Source: [Mycobacterium] crassicus (GTDB lineage: Bacteria; Actinomycetota; Actinomycetes; Mycobacteriales; Mycobacteriaceae). Taken from it: a DNA stretch of 36,669 nucleotides. A program made the translations under genes and the position numbers. The DNA is taken from assembly GCF_020181615.1 (NCBI RefSeq), contig NZ_CP084029.1, positions 4,550,500 to 4,587,168 on the forward strand, given 5' to 3'. Below, piece by piece: positions 1 to 7,039 of the stretch. Numbering within the stretch: position 1 is the stretch's first letter; every line of letters starts with the position of its first letter. The notes beneath the pieces were generated by a model. That model ran no database searches, had not been told where the DNA came from, and saw only the letters and a list, made by a program, of their open reading frames with translations.

Positions 1-349
1 CTTCAGAGCCGTCGGTGCCATCACCGATCAGATACTGCCCGGCCGAGGTGTTGATCCAGCCGTTGACCATCGCCCCGAAGTCACTGTTGATCCACGTCTC
101 CATCGAGGTATGGATCGGATCGTAGAACCACTGGTCGAGCATGGTGGTCCAGTCGAAGGCGCCCACGTCGGCCGGCCCGGCAGCCAGCCACATCGAGGAG
201 TCGAAAAGATCGGTGAGCCAATCGAATCCATCGGCCTGCGCCGCGGGTGGGGTGGTCAGTGGGGCGATGCCGAATGCCAGGAATGCGCCGACGGCGCTGG
301 CGGCGCCGACTGCCCGGGAGTGGCGGCGCGTAGTGGTGTGATGACTCAT
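1..349 (-). CDS. PE-less PGRS-type secreted protein, N-terminal part (runs off left end)
   Basis: This is the N-terminal 116 codons of a protein whose remainder lies outside the window. It starts at ATG 349 (MSHHTTTRRHSRAV), with an AGAGAGG ribosome site about 10 nt upstream. Residues 1-39 form a signal peptide: an Arg-rich start, a hydrophobic core and a likely cleavage after AAQA. The region after it (FDWLTDLFDSS, then FDWTTMLDQWFYDP) is nearly identical to the start of the complete PGRS protein at 2907-5408. It ends in GQYLIGDGTDG, the segment that precedes the Gly-rich repeats in that protein. The start lies 49 nt after the stop of the GjpA-like gene upstream, the same gap as in the second cassette, so the two are probably one operon. 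The PGRS repeats themselves are inferred from the paralogue because they are not in view. Function unknown; probably surface-exposed. Confidence 0.8.
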   Translation of the reverse strand, partial: MSHHTTTRRHSRAVGAASAVGAFLAFGIAPLTTPPAAQADGFDWLTDLFDSSMWLAAGPADVGAFDWTTMLDQWFYDPIHTSMETWINSDFGAMVNGWINTSAGQYLIGDGTDGSE

Positions 350-398
350 GTGCAGGGATACCTCTCTAAAAGGTTGGGGGATTGAGGGGTTTGGTGGG

Positions 399-1475
399 TC
401 AGAGTCCGAGCAGGTCGCCCAGCCAGCCGAAGGCGTCGGTCGCCGAGGCGCCGCCGTCATCGAGCAGGGGCAGCTCCGCGCCGGCCAGCGGCGGCGTCAC
501 CACCACCGGGCCCTTGCCGTCCCAACCCGACCCCAACAGCGCGCCCACGGTCTGGCCCCAGGCCTGCCACGCGGCGATCGGCCCGATCCCGGCACTGTTG
601 AGATCCAGGGTGCCCAGTACCGGGACGCCACTGAATTCGATTCCGACACTTTGGAAGATCGAGCCACCGACCGCGGGAACCGCGGCAGCAACCTCACCGC
701 CGGGACCAAGGACCTGGTACGGACCGACCGCCACCGCGCCCGGGGACAGCAGCCCACCGAAGGCGATGTCCAGGTGGTCCATGTTCATCCCGGCCGGGAA
801 GACCCCGAACCCGTTGATCATCGGCAACAGTGCGTCCAGATTCAGGGTGGCGCCGTTGAAGAAGGCCCCACCCATGTTGGTCAGGGTGTCGCCCAGGCTG
901 TCGTGGTCGGTGATGCTGTTCATCAACGCCACCCACGGGCTGATCGCCGGGCCGATCATGCCCATCAGGACCGCACTGGCCGGTGAGCCCAGGTAGTCGA
1001 TGATCGGCATGATCATCGCCTGGTCGACATCGGGCGGGATGTAACCGCCGATCTGACCGAACATCAGCTGATGGGTGCCATCCATGGTGTGGTTGAGCAC
1101 CGTGGAGTGGGTCGCGTCGGTCTCGTTCTGCAGCGCCCAGCCGGAGATCACCGCGTTCAGATGCAGCTGGACCTGCTCGTTGACGTCGTTGGTGCTGCCC
1201 GACGGGTCGTTGGCCAACTGGCCCCAATAATCCATCTGATTGGCCCAGAACTGCTGCATCCCCACCCCGGGCGCCAGATACCAGTTGTTCAACAGGCTGG
1301 TCATGTTCGCCGATGCGGCATTGAGCACGTCATCCCACGCACCGGTCAACGCCACCGCCGGGGACTGGACGTTAAGCAGGGCGGGCACCGGCGCAGACAC
1401 CGGCGTCACCGCGATCAAGCCGGCACCGGCGATTGCGACGCCAGCGGTGGCGTAGGGGCGAATGGTGGCTCGCAA
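399..1475 (-). CDS. GjpA-like exported protein (putative outer-membrane porin family), copy 1
   Basis: A 358-residue protein starting at TTG 1475, with AAGGAG 5 nt upstream. The N-terminus MRATIRPYATAGVAIAGAGL looks like an export signal; cleavage would fall near residues 28-35. I recognise the start (RPYATAGVA..GAGLIAVTP) as that of the mycobacterial/Gordonia family annotated as outer-membrane porin GjpA. Porin activity has been reported for the Gordonia founder and is only inferred here. The mature part is rich in Gly, Ala, Trp and Met and has no enzymatic motif that I can see. The C-terminus ends LDDGGASATDAFGWLGDLLGL, with an acidic patch before a hydrophobic end. The closest relative is the gene at 5458-6531, which is almost colinear (358 versus 357 residues). 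It is the first gene of a two-gene operon with the PGRS protein downstream. Confidence 0.72.
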   Translation of the reverse strand: MRATIRPYATAGVAIAGAGLIAVTPVSAPVPALLNVQSPAVALTGAWDDVLNAASANMTSLLNNWYLAPGVGMQQFWANQMDYWGQLANDPSGSTNDVNEQVQLHLNAVISGWALQNETDATHSTVLNHTMDGTHQLMFGQIGGYIPPDVDQAMIMPIIDYLGSPASAVLMGMIGPAISPWVALMNSITDHDSLGDTLTNMGGAFFNGATLNLDALLPMINGFGVFPAGMNMDHLDIAFGGLLSPGAVAVGPYQVLGPGGEVAAAVPAVGGSIFQSVGIEFSGVPVLGTLDLNSAGIGPIAAWQAWGQTVGALLGSGWDGKGPVVVTPPLAGAELPLLDDGGASATDAFGWLGDLLGL

Positions 1476-1548
1476 GAGAACTCCTTCGGGTATGTGATGC
1501 GCAACACGGCCTGGAAACGAAGCTGAGCCTAGCTGAGAGATGCATGTC

Positions 1549-1578
1549 TTGTATACATGAAAATAGAACTTGTTCTAA
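1549..1578 (-). promoter_or_regulatory. Cassette 1 promoter with GTATAC palindrome and KstR-type operator
   Basis: Read on the minus strand, a -10 TATACA (1555-1550) lies 17 bp from a -35-like TTAGAA (1578-1573). The -10 sits in the palindrome TGTATACA (1550-1557). The -35 and spacer are covered by TAGAACTTGTTCTA (1564-1577), 6-bp inverted arms with a 2-bp centre, an exact fit to TnnAACnnGTTnnA, the pattern known for the mycobacterial KstR repressor. The centres of the two palindromes are 17 bp apart, exactly as in cassette 2. The GTATAC core also suits a FadR-type GntR protein, and a GntR gene lies 650 bp away. Binding is inferred. Confidence 0.6.
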
Positions 1579-2202
1579 AATCCCTGAGTTCGCCCTTGTC
1601 GCCCTCAGCGCGGTCGTCCGTCTGCAGTGGGACAATCTCGCTCTACTGCCAGCCATCTACATAATAAGTGCAGGTAGAACGTCATATATTTTGCGTTGAG
1701 TAGACGTCGCGTCAGCTGGCGAATGCTATGGCCTTACCGGGTGCCACGCCAGCTTGTCTTCGAAAACATGTATATACGAAGCAAAATTATGGACGGTAAA
1801 AATGAAAGACAGTTCGGTATCGTAGAAAACAGACCATATCTCTCAGGTTAAGTTCATAAGCGCCACGTATGCCGGAGCGGCACCGCGGCACCGCGGCACC
1901 GCGGCAGCAGGGCGATCTGACTGCGGTCGAGGGCCCGTCAACCGAAGTTGCGACGGCCTCCAGCGCCAACGACGTTGGGCCGGTTACGGCGCGCCGCGAG
2001 CCCCTGGCAGGCCACGGAATCGGTAGCGTCGGCTGACGTTTTCACCTGGGAAAATCGCTACGATACTGTTCACGTAGAAAGTGCCGTCTCGTCAGGATGT
2101 GTGGTCTTGAGGGTTTTCATAATCCCGCGTGGCGCAGCAACTTTCGTTGATGCGACCCCGTTCCGTGCTGAGTTTCGCGAAAGTCCCAGGTGAGCCCACT
2201 CC
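1579..2202. other. Intergenic region between cassette 1 and gntR
   Basis: No convincing gene is seen in these 624 bp. The stretch is AT-richer than its surroundings in 1640-1860. It contains a short palindrome GTATATAC (1770-1777), loosely similar to the GTATAC sites of the cassette promoters, and an 8-bp tandem repeat at 1877-1908. The gntR promoter must lie here, but I cannot fix its -10/-35 with confidence. Short frames in this stretch lack ribosome sites and family resemblance. Confidence 0.5.
1877..1908. repeat. Four-unit 8-bp tandem repeat (GCGGCACC)
   Basis: Three exact units of GCGGCACC are followed by GCGGCAGC, in noncoding DNA about 300 bp upstream of gntR. Such short perfect arrays can vary in unit number by slippage. 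No function is evident. Confidence 0.85.
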
Positions 2203-2850
2203 ATGCCCAAGAAGTACGGAGTCAAAGAAAAAGACTTGGTCGTCAATCACATCGTCGATCTGATACTGGCCGGGGAGTTGCGCACCGGCGACCGCGTCAA
2301 CCGCGATGCGATCGCGGCGGTCCTGGGCGTCAGTCGGCTGCCGGTGCAGCAGGGAGTGGATCAACTCGAGCACGACGGCCTGTTGGTGAGCCGGTATCAC
2401 CGCGGTGTTTTTGTCGAGCGGTTCGACGAGGCGGCGGTGTTGGAGCAGCACGAGTTGCACGGGGTGTTGAACGGCATCGCGTCGGCGCGGGCGGCCACCA
2501 ACCCGACTCCCCGGGTGCTGGCCGAACTCGACTCGGCTTTGCGGACCCTGCGAGCCAGCAACGAGCCCGGGGCGTTTCAGGAGGCGGCCTACGCATACCG
2601 CCGCATCATTGTCGAGGAGTACGCCGGCCCCCAGCTGCAGGCGGCGATCGTCGCGGCACGGGTCTTCGCGCCACGTGGATTCTGGGGGAGCTACCCAAGG
2701 GGCAACGAGGAGTTCGGCCACACGTACGACGCGGAGACAGCTGCGATCCGCGGGGGTGATCCAGATGCCGCACGGGCAGCGAATCTGGAGCGCGCGGATC
2801 TGCGGGCGAAGGTGGTTGTCGCCGAGTTGATCCGGCGAGGCGTGCTGTAG
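2203..2850 (+). CDS. GntR-family transcriptional regulator (FadR/FCD-type)
   Basis: A 215-residue one-component regulator. Residues about 10-72 form a GntR winged helix-turn-helix: GELRTGDRVNRDAIAAVLGVS is the recognition region, LPVQQGVDQLEHDGLL the following helix and GVFV the wing strand. Residues about 78-215 are an all-helical FCD/VanR-like effector domain, with an EQHELHGVLNGIASARA helix and a Glu/Arg-rich end. Start ATG 2203 has AGGTGAG about 9 nt upstream. The gene lies between the two GjpA-like/PGRS cassettes: it diverges from cassette 1 and converges on the PGRS gene of cassette 2. FadR-subfamily proteins generally bind TnGT..ACnA palindromes, and TTTGTATACAAA at 6603-6614 fits. I infer that it controls both cassettes. 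The ligand is unknown, although such regulators often sense organic acids or acyl groups. Confidence 0.88.
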   Translation: MPKKYGVKEKDLVVNHIVDLILAGELRTGDRVNRDAIAAVLGVSRLPVQQGVDQLEHDGLLVSRYHRGVFVERFDEAAVLEQHELHGVLNGIASARAATNPTPRVLAELDSALRTLRASNEPGAFQEAAYAYRRIIVEEYAGPQLQAAIVAARVFAPRGFWGSYPRGNEEFGHTYDAETAAIRGGDPDAARAANLERADLRAKVVVAELIRRGVL

Positions 2851-2889
2851 CGACGGTCGCCGGGCCCTGCGGGGACCCGACGACCGTCG
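2851..2889. terminator. Bidirectional hairpin between convergent gntR and PGRS gene
   Basis: CGACGGTCG (2851-2859) pairs perfectly with CGACCGTCG (2881-2889). A further CGGG/CCCG pairing (2861-2864 with 2876-2879) lies inside. It starts directly after the gntR stop and lies 17 bp from the end of the convergent PGRS gene. There is no clear U-tract, as is usual for mycobacterial terminators. Confidence 0.75.
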
Positions 2890-2906
2890 CCGATCTTGCT
2901 GAGTTG

Positions 2907-5408
2907 TCAGCCGGGCTGGCCGGCGCCTCCGTCGGTGCCGGACTGCCCGTCGGGTGTGCCGGTGCCGCCGGTACCACCGGTGCCACCCGCGCCCGCGGCG
3001 CCGGCTGTTCCGGAGGTCCCGTTGGTGCCGCCGGTGCTGGTGCCGCCTGCGCCGCCGGCTGCTCCGTTTCCGCCGGTTCCGCCGTTGCCACCGTTACCGC
3101 CGGCCAAGGTGTTGCCGTCGGAATCGGTGCCGCCGGTGCCGCCGTTGTGGCCTGCGCCGCCGGCGCCGCCTGCGCCGCCTGCGCCGCCTGCGCCGCCGTC
3201 ACCGGAGACCGCGCTACCACCGGAACCGCCCTTACCGCCGTTTCCGGCGTCGCCGCCGTTGCCGCCGTTGCCGCCGGCAGCGTGCGGGGGGTTGGTGGCA
3301 GGCCCACCGGCGTAGCCTGCGCCTCCGCTGCCGCCGGCCCCGCCGTTTCCGCCGTTCACGGTGCCCTGCGCATTGCCGCCGGCGCCACCGTCCCCGCCGG
3401 TTCCGCCCGCGCCCATGGTGCCCATGCCTGCGGCGCCGCCGTTGCCGCCGTTGCCGGCGTGGCTGGCACCCTGGCCGTACGGGTTGTCGTTGGGCATGGC
3501 GACACCGCCGCTGTTCCCGCCTGCGCCACCGGCCCCGCCATTGCCGGCGGTGCCACCCGCACCACCGGTGACGGGGACCGCCGCGGTACCGCCTAGGCCG
3601 CCGTTGCCGCCGTTGCCGCCGGTTGCGGTGCCAGAGCCGCCGGCGCCGCCGGCGCCGCCGTCGCCGGCGGCAATCCCGCCGGAGGCACCACCGCCGTTGC
3701 CGCCGGCGCCGCCGTTTCCGCCGATGCTGACCACGCCGACACCGGTGGCGCCGTTGCCGCCGTTGCCGCCGGCGCCGCCCTGGCCGGCGGCAACGTCGGC
3801 GTTGCCGGCACCGCCGTTGCCGCCCTTGCCGCCGTCGCCACTGTGGCTGTAGGTGGTGCCGTTGTGTTGCCAGCCGGTGCTGGTGCCGCCGCCACCGCCG
3901 GTGCCGCCGTCACCACCGCGGTTGTTGGCGTTGCCGCCGGCGCCGCCGTTGCCGCCGGCGAAGGTGCCGTTGCCGCCGTTGCCGCCGTCGCCGCTGCCGC
4001 CGCTCCCAAAGGCTGAGCCGCCGGCACCGCCGTTTCCACCGAAGGTTTGGACGGTGGCGTCATCGGTGGCGCCGTTGCCGCCGTTGCCGCCGTTGCCGCT
4101 GGCGAGTCCGCCGCTGTAGGCGCGGCCACCGTTGCCGCCGTTACCCGCGTGTCCCGCGGTGGCGTCGCCGCCGTTGCCGCCGTCGCCGCCGCTACCGGGC
4201 AGGGTCCCGAAGATGGCGCGGCCGCCGTTGCCGCCGGTGCCGCCGTTGCCGCCGTTGAGGCCGGTGCCGCCGTTGCCGCCGTCGCCGCCTTGGCCACCAT
4301 CGCCGGCGGGCTGCACGTTGTTTCCACCGCCGTACCCGCCGGCGCCGCCGTTGCCGCCGTTGCCGAGGTAGTTGCCGTTGGCGTCTTGATAGGCGTTGCC
4401 GCCGTCTCCGCCGTCGTGGCCAGCACCGCCGACCCCGACCTGACCGGCCTGCCCGTAAGCCGGACTGGTGTAGATGGTGGAGCCGCGACCACCGGCGAGG
4501 CCGCCGTAACCGCTGTAGGCCTGCCCGGCGCCGTTGCCGCCGTTGCCGCCGTTGACGTGGTCAACAGTTCCCGTGGCACCGTTGCCGCCGGCCCCGTTGT
4601 TGCCGCCGGCCCCGCCGTTACCGCCGTTGCCGAACATGAAGCTGCTGCGTCCGCCGTTGCCGCCGTTGCCGCCGAGGCCGCCGTCGCCGCCGTCGCCGGT
4701 TCCGCCGTTGGCGTAGGTGCCGGCGGCACCGTCTACCCCAGCCGCGCCGATCCCGCCGTTGCCGCCGTTGCCGAAGAACCAGGCTGAGGCGTTGCCGCCG
4801 TTGCCGCCATTGCCGCCGGCGAGAGCGGTGTCGGTAGTCGCCCCGCCGTTTCCGCCGTTTCCGCCGTTGCCCATCCAGATGCCGCCGGCGCCGCCGTCGC
4901 CGCCGTGGGCGCCGGTGCCGCCGGTGCCACCTGCGCCGCCGTCGCCGAGCCAGCCGGCGGCGTTGCCGCCGTTGCCGCCGTCGACGCCGGCTTCGGTGCT
5001 GTTCCAGCCGTTGCCGCCGTCGCCGAACCAGAGGCCGCCGTTGCCGCCGTCGGGGTTGAGTGCGGTGCCGTCGGTGCCGTCGCCGATGAGGTATTGGCCT
5101 GCGGCGGTGTTGATCCAGCCGTTGACCAGTTCGCCGAAGTCACTGTCGATCCAGGCCTGCATGCTGGTGTGGATGGGGTCGTAGAACCACTGGTCGATCA
5201 TGGTGGTCCAGTCGAAGGCGCCGACTTCGGCCGGGCTGGCGGCCAGCCATGCCGATGAATCGAACAGATCAGTGATCCAGTCGAATTCGTCGGCTTGGGC
5301 GGACGGTGCGACGGTGAGCGGGGCCATTCCGAAGGCCAGGAATGCACCGACCGCACTGGCGGCGCCGACCGCCCGGTAGGTGCGTCGGGTGTTGGTGTGG
5401 TGACTCAT
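2907..5408 (-). CDS. PE-less PGRS-repeat secreted protein
   Basis: An 833-residue protein starting at ATG 5408 with AAAGAGGT upstream; in-frame codons further upstream would overlap the preceding gene. Residues 1-39 are a signal peptide with TRRTYRAV at the start (possibly Tat-compatible), a hydrophobic core and cleavage after APSAQA. Residues 40-103 are a conserved Trp/Asp-rich region. Residues 104-111, GQYLIGDG, and the following Asn/Asp-Gly segment resemble the GRPLIGNG linker found between the PE domain and the repeats of PE_PGRS proteins. From about residue 120 to the end it is GGNGG/GGAGG-type glycine repeat, the hallmark of PGRS regions. There is no PE domain, so ESX-5-type export is not expected. 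Calcium-binding and surface roles have been proposed for PGRS repeats; none can be shown here. It is the second gene of cassette 2, 49 nt after the GjpA-like gene. Confidence 0.88.
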   Translation of the reverse strand: MSHHTNTRRTYRAVGAASAVGAFLAFGMAPLTVAPSAQADEFDWITDLFDSSAWLAASPAEVGAFDWTTMIDQWFYDPIHTSMQAWIDSDFGELVNGWINTAAGQYLIGDGTDGTALNPDGGNGGLWFGDGGNGWNSTEAGVDGGNGGNAAGWLGDGGAGGTGGTGAHGGDGGAGGIWMGNGGNGGNGGATTDTALAGGNGGNGGNASAWFFGNGGNGGIGAAGVDGAAGTYANGGTGDGGDGGLGGNGGNGGRSSFMFGNGGNGGAGGNNGAGGNGATGTVDHVNGGNGGNGAGQAYSGYGGLAGGRGSTIYTSPAYGQAGQVGVGGAGHDGGDGGNAYQDANGNYLGNGGNGGAGGYGGGNNVQPAGDGGQGGDGGNGGTGLNGGNGGTGGNGGRAIFGTLPGSGGDGGNGGDATAGHAGNGGNGGRAYSGGLASGNGGNGGNGATDDATVQTFGGNGGAGGSAFGSGGSGDGGNGGNGTFAGGNGGAGGNANNRGGDGGTGGGGGTSTGWQHNGTTYSHSGDGGKGGNGGAGNADVAAGQGGAGGNGGNGATGVGVVSIGGNGGAGGNGGGASGGIAAGDGGAGGAGGSGTATGGNGGNGGLGGTAAVPVTGGAGGTAGNGGAGGAGGNSGGVAMPNDNPYGQGASHAGNGGNGGAAGMGTMGAGGTGGDGGAGGNAQGTVNGGNGGAGGSGGAGYAGGPATNPPHAAGGNGGNGGDAGNGGKGGSGGSAVSGDGGAGGAGGAGGAGGAGHNGGTGGTDSDGNTLAGGNGGNGGTGGNGAAGGAGGTSTGGTNGTSGTAGAAGAGGTGGTGGTGTPDGQSGTDGGAGQPG

Positions 5409-5457
5409 GTGCGGGGATACCTCTTTCAAAGAGTTGCGGGTAAAGGGCTTTGGGTGA

Positions 5458-6531
5458 TCAGAGGCCGAGGAGGTCGCCCAGCCAGCCGAACGCGTCGGTG
5501 GCTGATGCACCGCCGTCGTCGAGTAGGGGCAGTTCCGCGCCGGCCAGCGGCGGGGTCACCACGACGGCACCCTTGCCGTCCCAACCCGAGCCCAGCAGGG
5601 CGCCGACGGTTTGACCCCAGGCTTGCCAGGCGGCGATGGGTCCGATGGCGGCGCTGTTGAGGTCGAGGGTGCCCAACGCGGGAACCCCACTGAATTCGAT
5701 GCCCACGCTTTGGAAGATCGATCCGCCGACGGCGGGCACCTCGGCCGCGACTTCGCCACCGGGGCCGAGGACCTGGTACGTCATCCCGTTCGCGCCCGGG
5801 GATAGCAGCCCGGCGAATGCGAAGTCCAGGTGGTCCATGCTCATGCCGGCGGGGAAGTAGCCCGAGGAGTTGATCATCGGCAGCAGGGCACCTAGATCCA
5901 AGGTGGCGCCGTTGAAGAAGGCTCCGCCCATGTTGGCCAGGATGTCGAAGGGGTTGTCGCCGTCGGTGATGCCGTTCACCAGGGCGATCCACGGGCTGAT
6001 CATCGGCCCGATCGACGCCATGAACAGTGCGCTGGCCGGTGAGCCCAGGTAGTCGATGATCGGCATGATCATGTCCTTGTCCACATCCGGTGGGATGTAG
6101 CCGGCGACCTGGCCGAACATCAGCTGATGGGTGCTGTCCATGGTGTGGTTGAGGATGGTGGCACGGGTTTCGGCGGTGGCGTCCTGCAGCGCCCAGCCGG
6201 AGAGCACCGCGTTCAGGTGCAGCTGGATCTGCTCGTTGATCTCATTGGTGGAGCCGGACGGGTCGTTGAGTAGCCGATCGGCGTAGTCCATCTGGTTGGC
6301 CCAGAACTGCTGCATTCCGACCCCGGGGGCCAGGTACCAGTTGTTGAGCATCGTTGTGATGTTGGCCGAGGCGGCGTTGATGACGTCCTGGACCGCCCCG
6401 GTCAGCGCGACCGCGGGGGATTGGACCTCGGGCAGGGCGGGAAGCGGCGCGTCCAGCGGGGTGACCGCGACAAGACCGGCCCCGACGAGTGCCACACCGG
6501 CGGTGGCATAGGGGCGAAGCATGGCGTGCAA
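5458..6531 (-). CDS. GjpA-like exported protein (putative outer-membrane porin family), copy 2
   Basis: A 357-residue paralogue of 399-1475. The start is placed at TTG 6531, with AAGGAG 5 nt upstream, because this matches copy 1 exactly (MHAMLRPYATAGV versus MRATIRPYATAGV). The longer frame back to 6633 would run through the promoter. The N-terminus is an export signal (LRPYATAGVALVGAGLVAVTP). The body keeps the same blocks as copy 1: SANITTMLNNWYLAPGVGMQ, then NQMDYADRLLNDPSGSTNE, HTMDSTHQLMFGQ, IPPDVD, LSPGAN and LPLLDDGGASATDAFGWL. The family is the one annotated GjpA-type outer-membrane porin; channel activity here is inference. It is co-transcribed with the PGRS gene downstream and driven by the promoter at 6603-6633. 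Confidence 0.74.
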   Translation of the reverse strand: MHAMLRPYATAGVALVGAGLVAVTPLDAPLPALPEVQSPAVALTGAVQDVINAASANITTMLNNWYLAPGVGMQQFWANQMDYADRLLNDPSGSTNEINEQIQLHLNAVLSGWALQDATAETRATILNHTMDSTHQLMFGQVAGYIPPDVDKDMIMPIIDYLGSPASALFMASIGPMISPWIALVNGITDGDNPFDILANMGGAFFNGATLDLGALLPMINSSGYFPAGMSMDHLDFAFAGLLSPGANGMTYQVLGPGGEVAAEVPAVGGSIFQSVGIEFSGVPALGTLDLNSAAIGPIAAWQAWGQTVGALLGSGWDGKGAVVVTPPLAGAELPLLDDGGASATDAFGWLGDLLGL

Positions 6532-6602
6532 GGGGACTCCTTCAGGTATGTGATGCGCAGCACCGTGACGAACGAAGATGAGACTAGCTGAGAGACAGCT
6601 AG

Positions 6603-6633
6603 TTTGTATACAAATAACTAGAACATGTTTCAA
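6603..6633 (-). promoter_or_regulatory. Cassette 2 promoter with TTTGTATACAAA palindrome and KstR-type operator
   Basis: On the minus strand, TTGAAA (-35, 6633-6628), a 17-bp spacer and TATACA (-10, 6610-6605) form a good sigma-A promoter, giving a leader of about 65 nt to TTG 6531. The -10 sits in the perfect 12-bp palindrome TTTGTATACAAA (6603-6614). TAGAACATGTTTCA (6619-6632), matching TnnAACnnGTTnnA, covers the -35. The initially transcribed region holds CTAGCTG-AGAGA-CAGCTAG (6584-6602), a perfect 7-bp hairpin that is not conserved in cassette 1. Confidence 0.65.
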
Positions 6634-7000
6634 GAGTCCGAAATAATCTATGCGATGCCTGCCCCGCAGGCGTCTGGCGGCACCGCGTTTATCGCTACTG
6701 ATGGAAGCGAAATGCCTGGTATTACTCGGTAGTAACCAGCGGGGAAGCGCTTGAGTGGACGGCCGGGGCCACCGGTGGCGAGAGAGGACGATATATGCAT
6801 TAGATATAAAAATACTTGGTGAGAATGACCCGTGTTAGCTCGATCTGGATTCACTCTCACAGCTAGAGCCTCAGGATTAAGACAGATATTTGACGGGTTC
6901 GGGCAGGGTTCTCGGGCGGACCGGTATCGGTGCCGCAAACCTGTTTCATGTCGGGAGGTGAACAGCTAGCGTGATCGAGAGCCGGGGCGGAAGGAGGGGG
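6634..7000. other. Intergenic region between cassette 2 and the phosphotransferase gene
   Basis: No gene is recognised. The part around 6780-6890 is AT-rich compared with its surroundings. A weak -10-like TAGCGT (6967-6972) would start transcription near 6979, upstream of a strong AAGGAGG ribosome site at 6991-6997. I looked for the 19-bp rifampin-associated element (GGGGCTTGC...) known upstream of some actinobacterial rifampicin-inactivation genes and did not find it. Confidence 0.45.
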
Positions 7001-7039
7001 ATGTCTCGGGCGGATCGCATCTTCCAGCCAGGCGGATGA
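7001..7039 (+). CDS. 12-codon leader ORF, start-stop overlap with the phosphotransferase gene
   Basis: ATG 7001 is preceded by AAGGAGGGGG (6991-7000), the strongest ribosome site in this region. It opens a frame of 12 codons (MSRADRIFQPGG) whose TGA (7037-7039) overlaps the ATG of the next gene as ATGA (7036-7039). The downstream gene has only a weak ribosome site of its own, so its translation probably depends on ribosomes finishing this leader. The peptide matches no attenuation leader that I know. That it is translated is inference, resting on the site and the overlap. Confidence 0.55.
   Translation: MSRADRIFQPGG

Larger units (their letters stand above)
1..1578 (-). repeat. Tandem cassette copy 1 (promoter + GjpA-like gene + PGRS gene start)
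   Basis: This unit corresponds element by element to 5061-6633: the same promoter palindromes, the same TTG start with AAGGAG 5 nt before it, the same 49-nt gap between the two genes, and near-identical protein starts. The copies have diverged in sequence but not in layout. The left border lies outside the window. Confidence 0.8.
5061..6633 (-). repeat. Tandem cassette copy 2 (part alignable with copy 1)
   Basis: This stretch aligns in order with 1-1578: promoter palindromes, TTG start, 357-residue GjpA-like gene, 49-nt gap and PGRS gene start. The 5' untranslated blocks are still recognisably alike; both contain TATGTGATGCGCA and CTAGCTGAGAGA. The duplication therefore included the promoter, and probably the intervening gntR region in one of the copies. 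Confidence 0.8.

Noticed and set aside
2930..5050. Dense short repeats resembling an array
   Set aside because: The periodicity comes from codons for Gly-Gly-Asn/Ala in a PGRS protein. There are no uniform repeats with unique spacers, so it is not a CRISPR.
2896..5184. Pro-rich and Ala/Val-rich plus-strand frames across the PGRS gene
   Set aside because: They are the reverse reading of GGX repeats (giving PPLPP-like proteins). The minus-strand frame has a signal peptide, ribosome site and paralogue.
6532..6633. N-terminal extension of the GjpA-like gene to 6633
   Set aside because: It would run through the -10, the -35 and both palindromes. The TTG at 6531 with AAGGAG matches the start of the paralogue.
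6634..7035. Possible rifampin-associated element upstream of the phosphotransferase
   Set aside because: The GGGGCTTGC...CAAG-type palindrome is not present in this stretch by eye.
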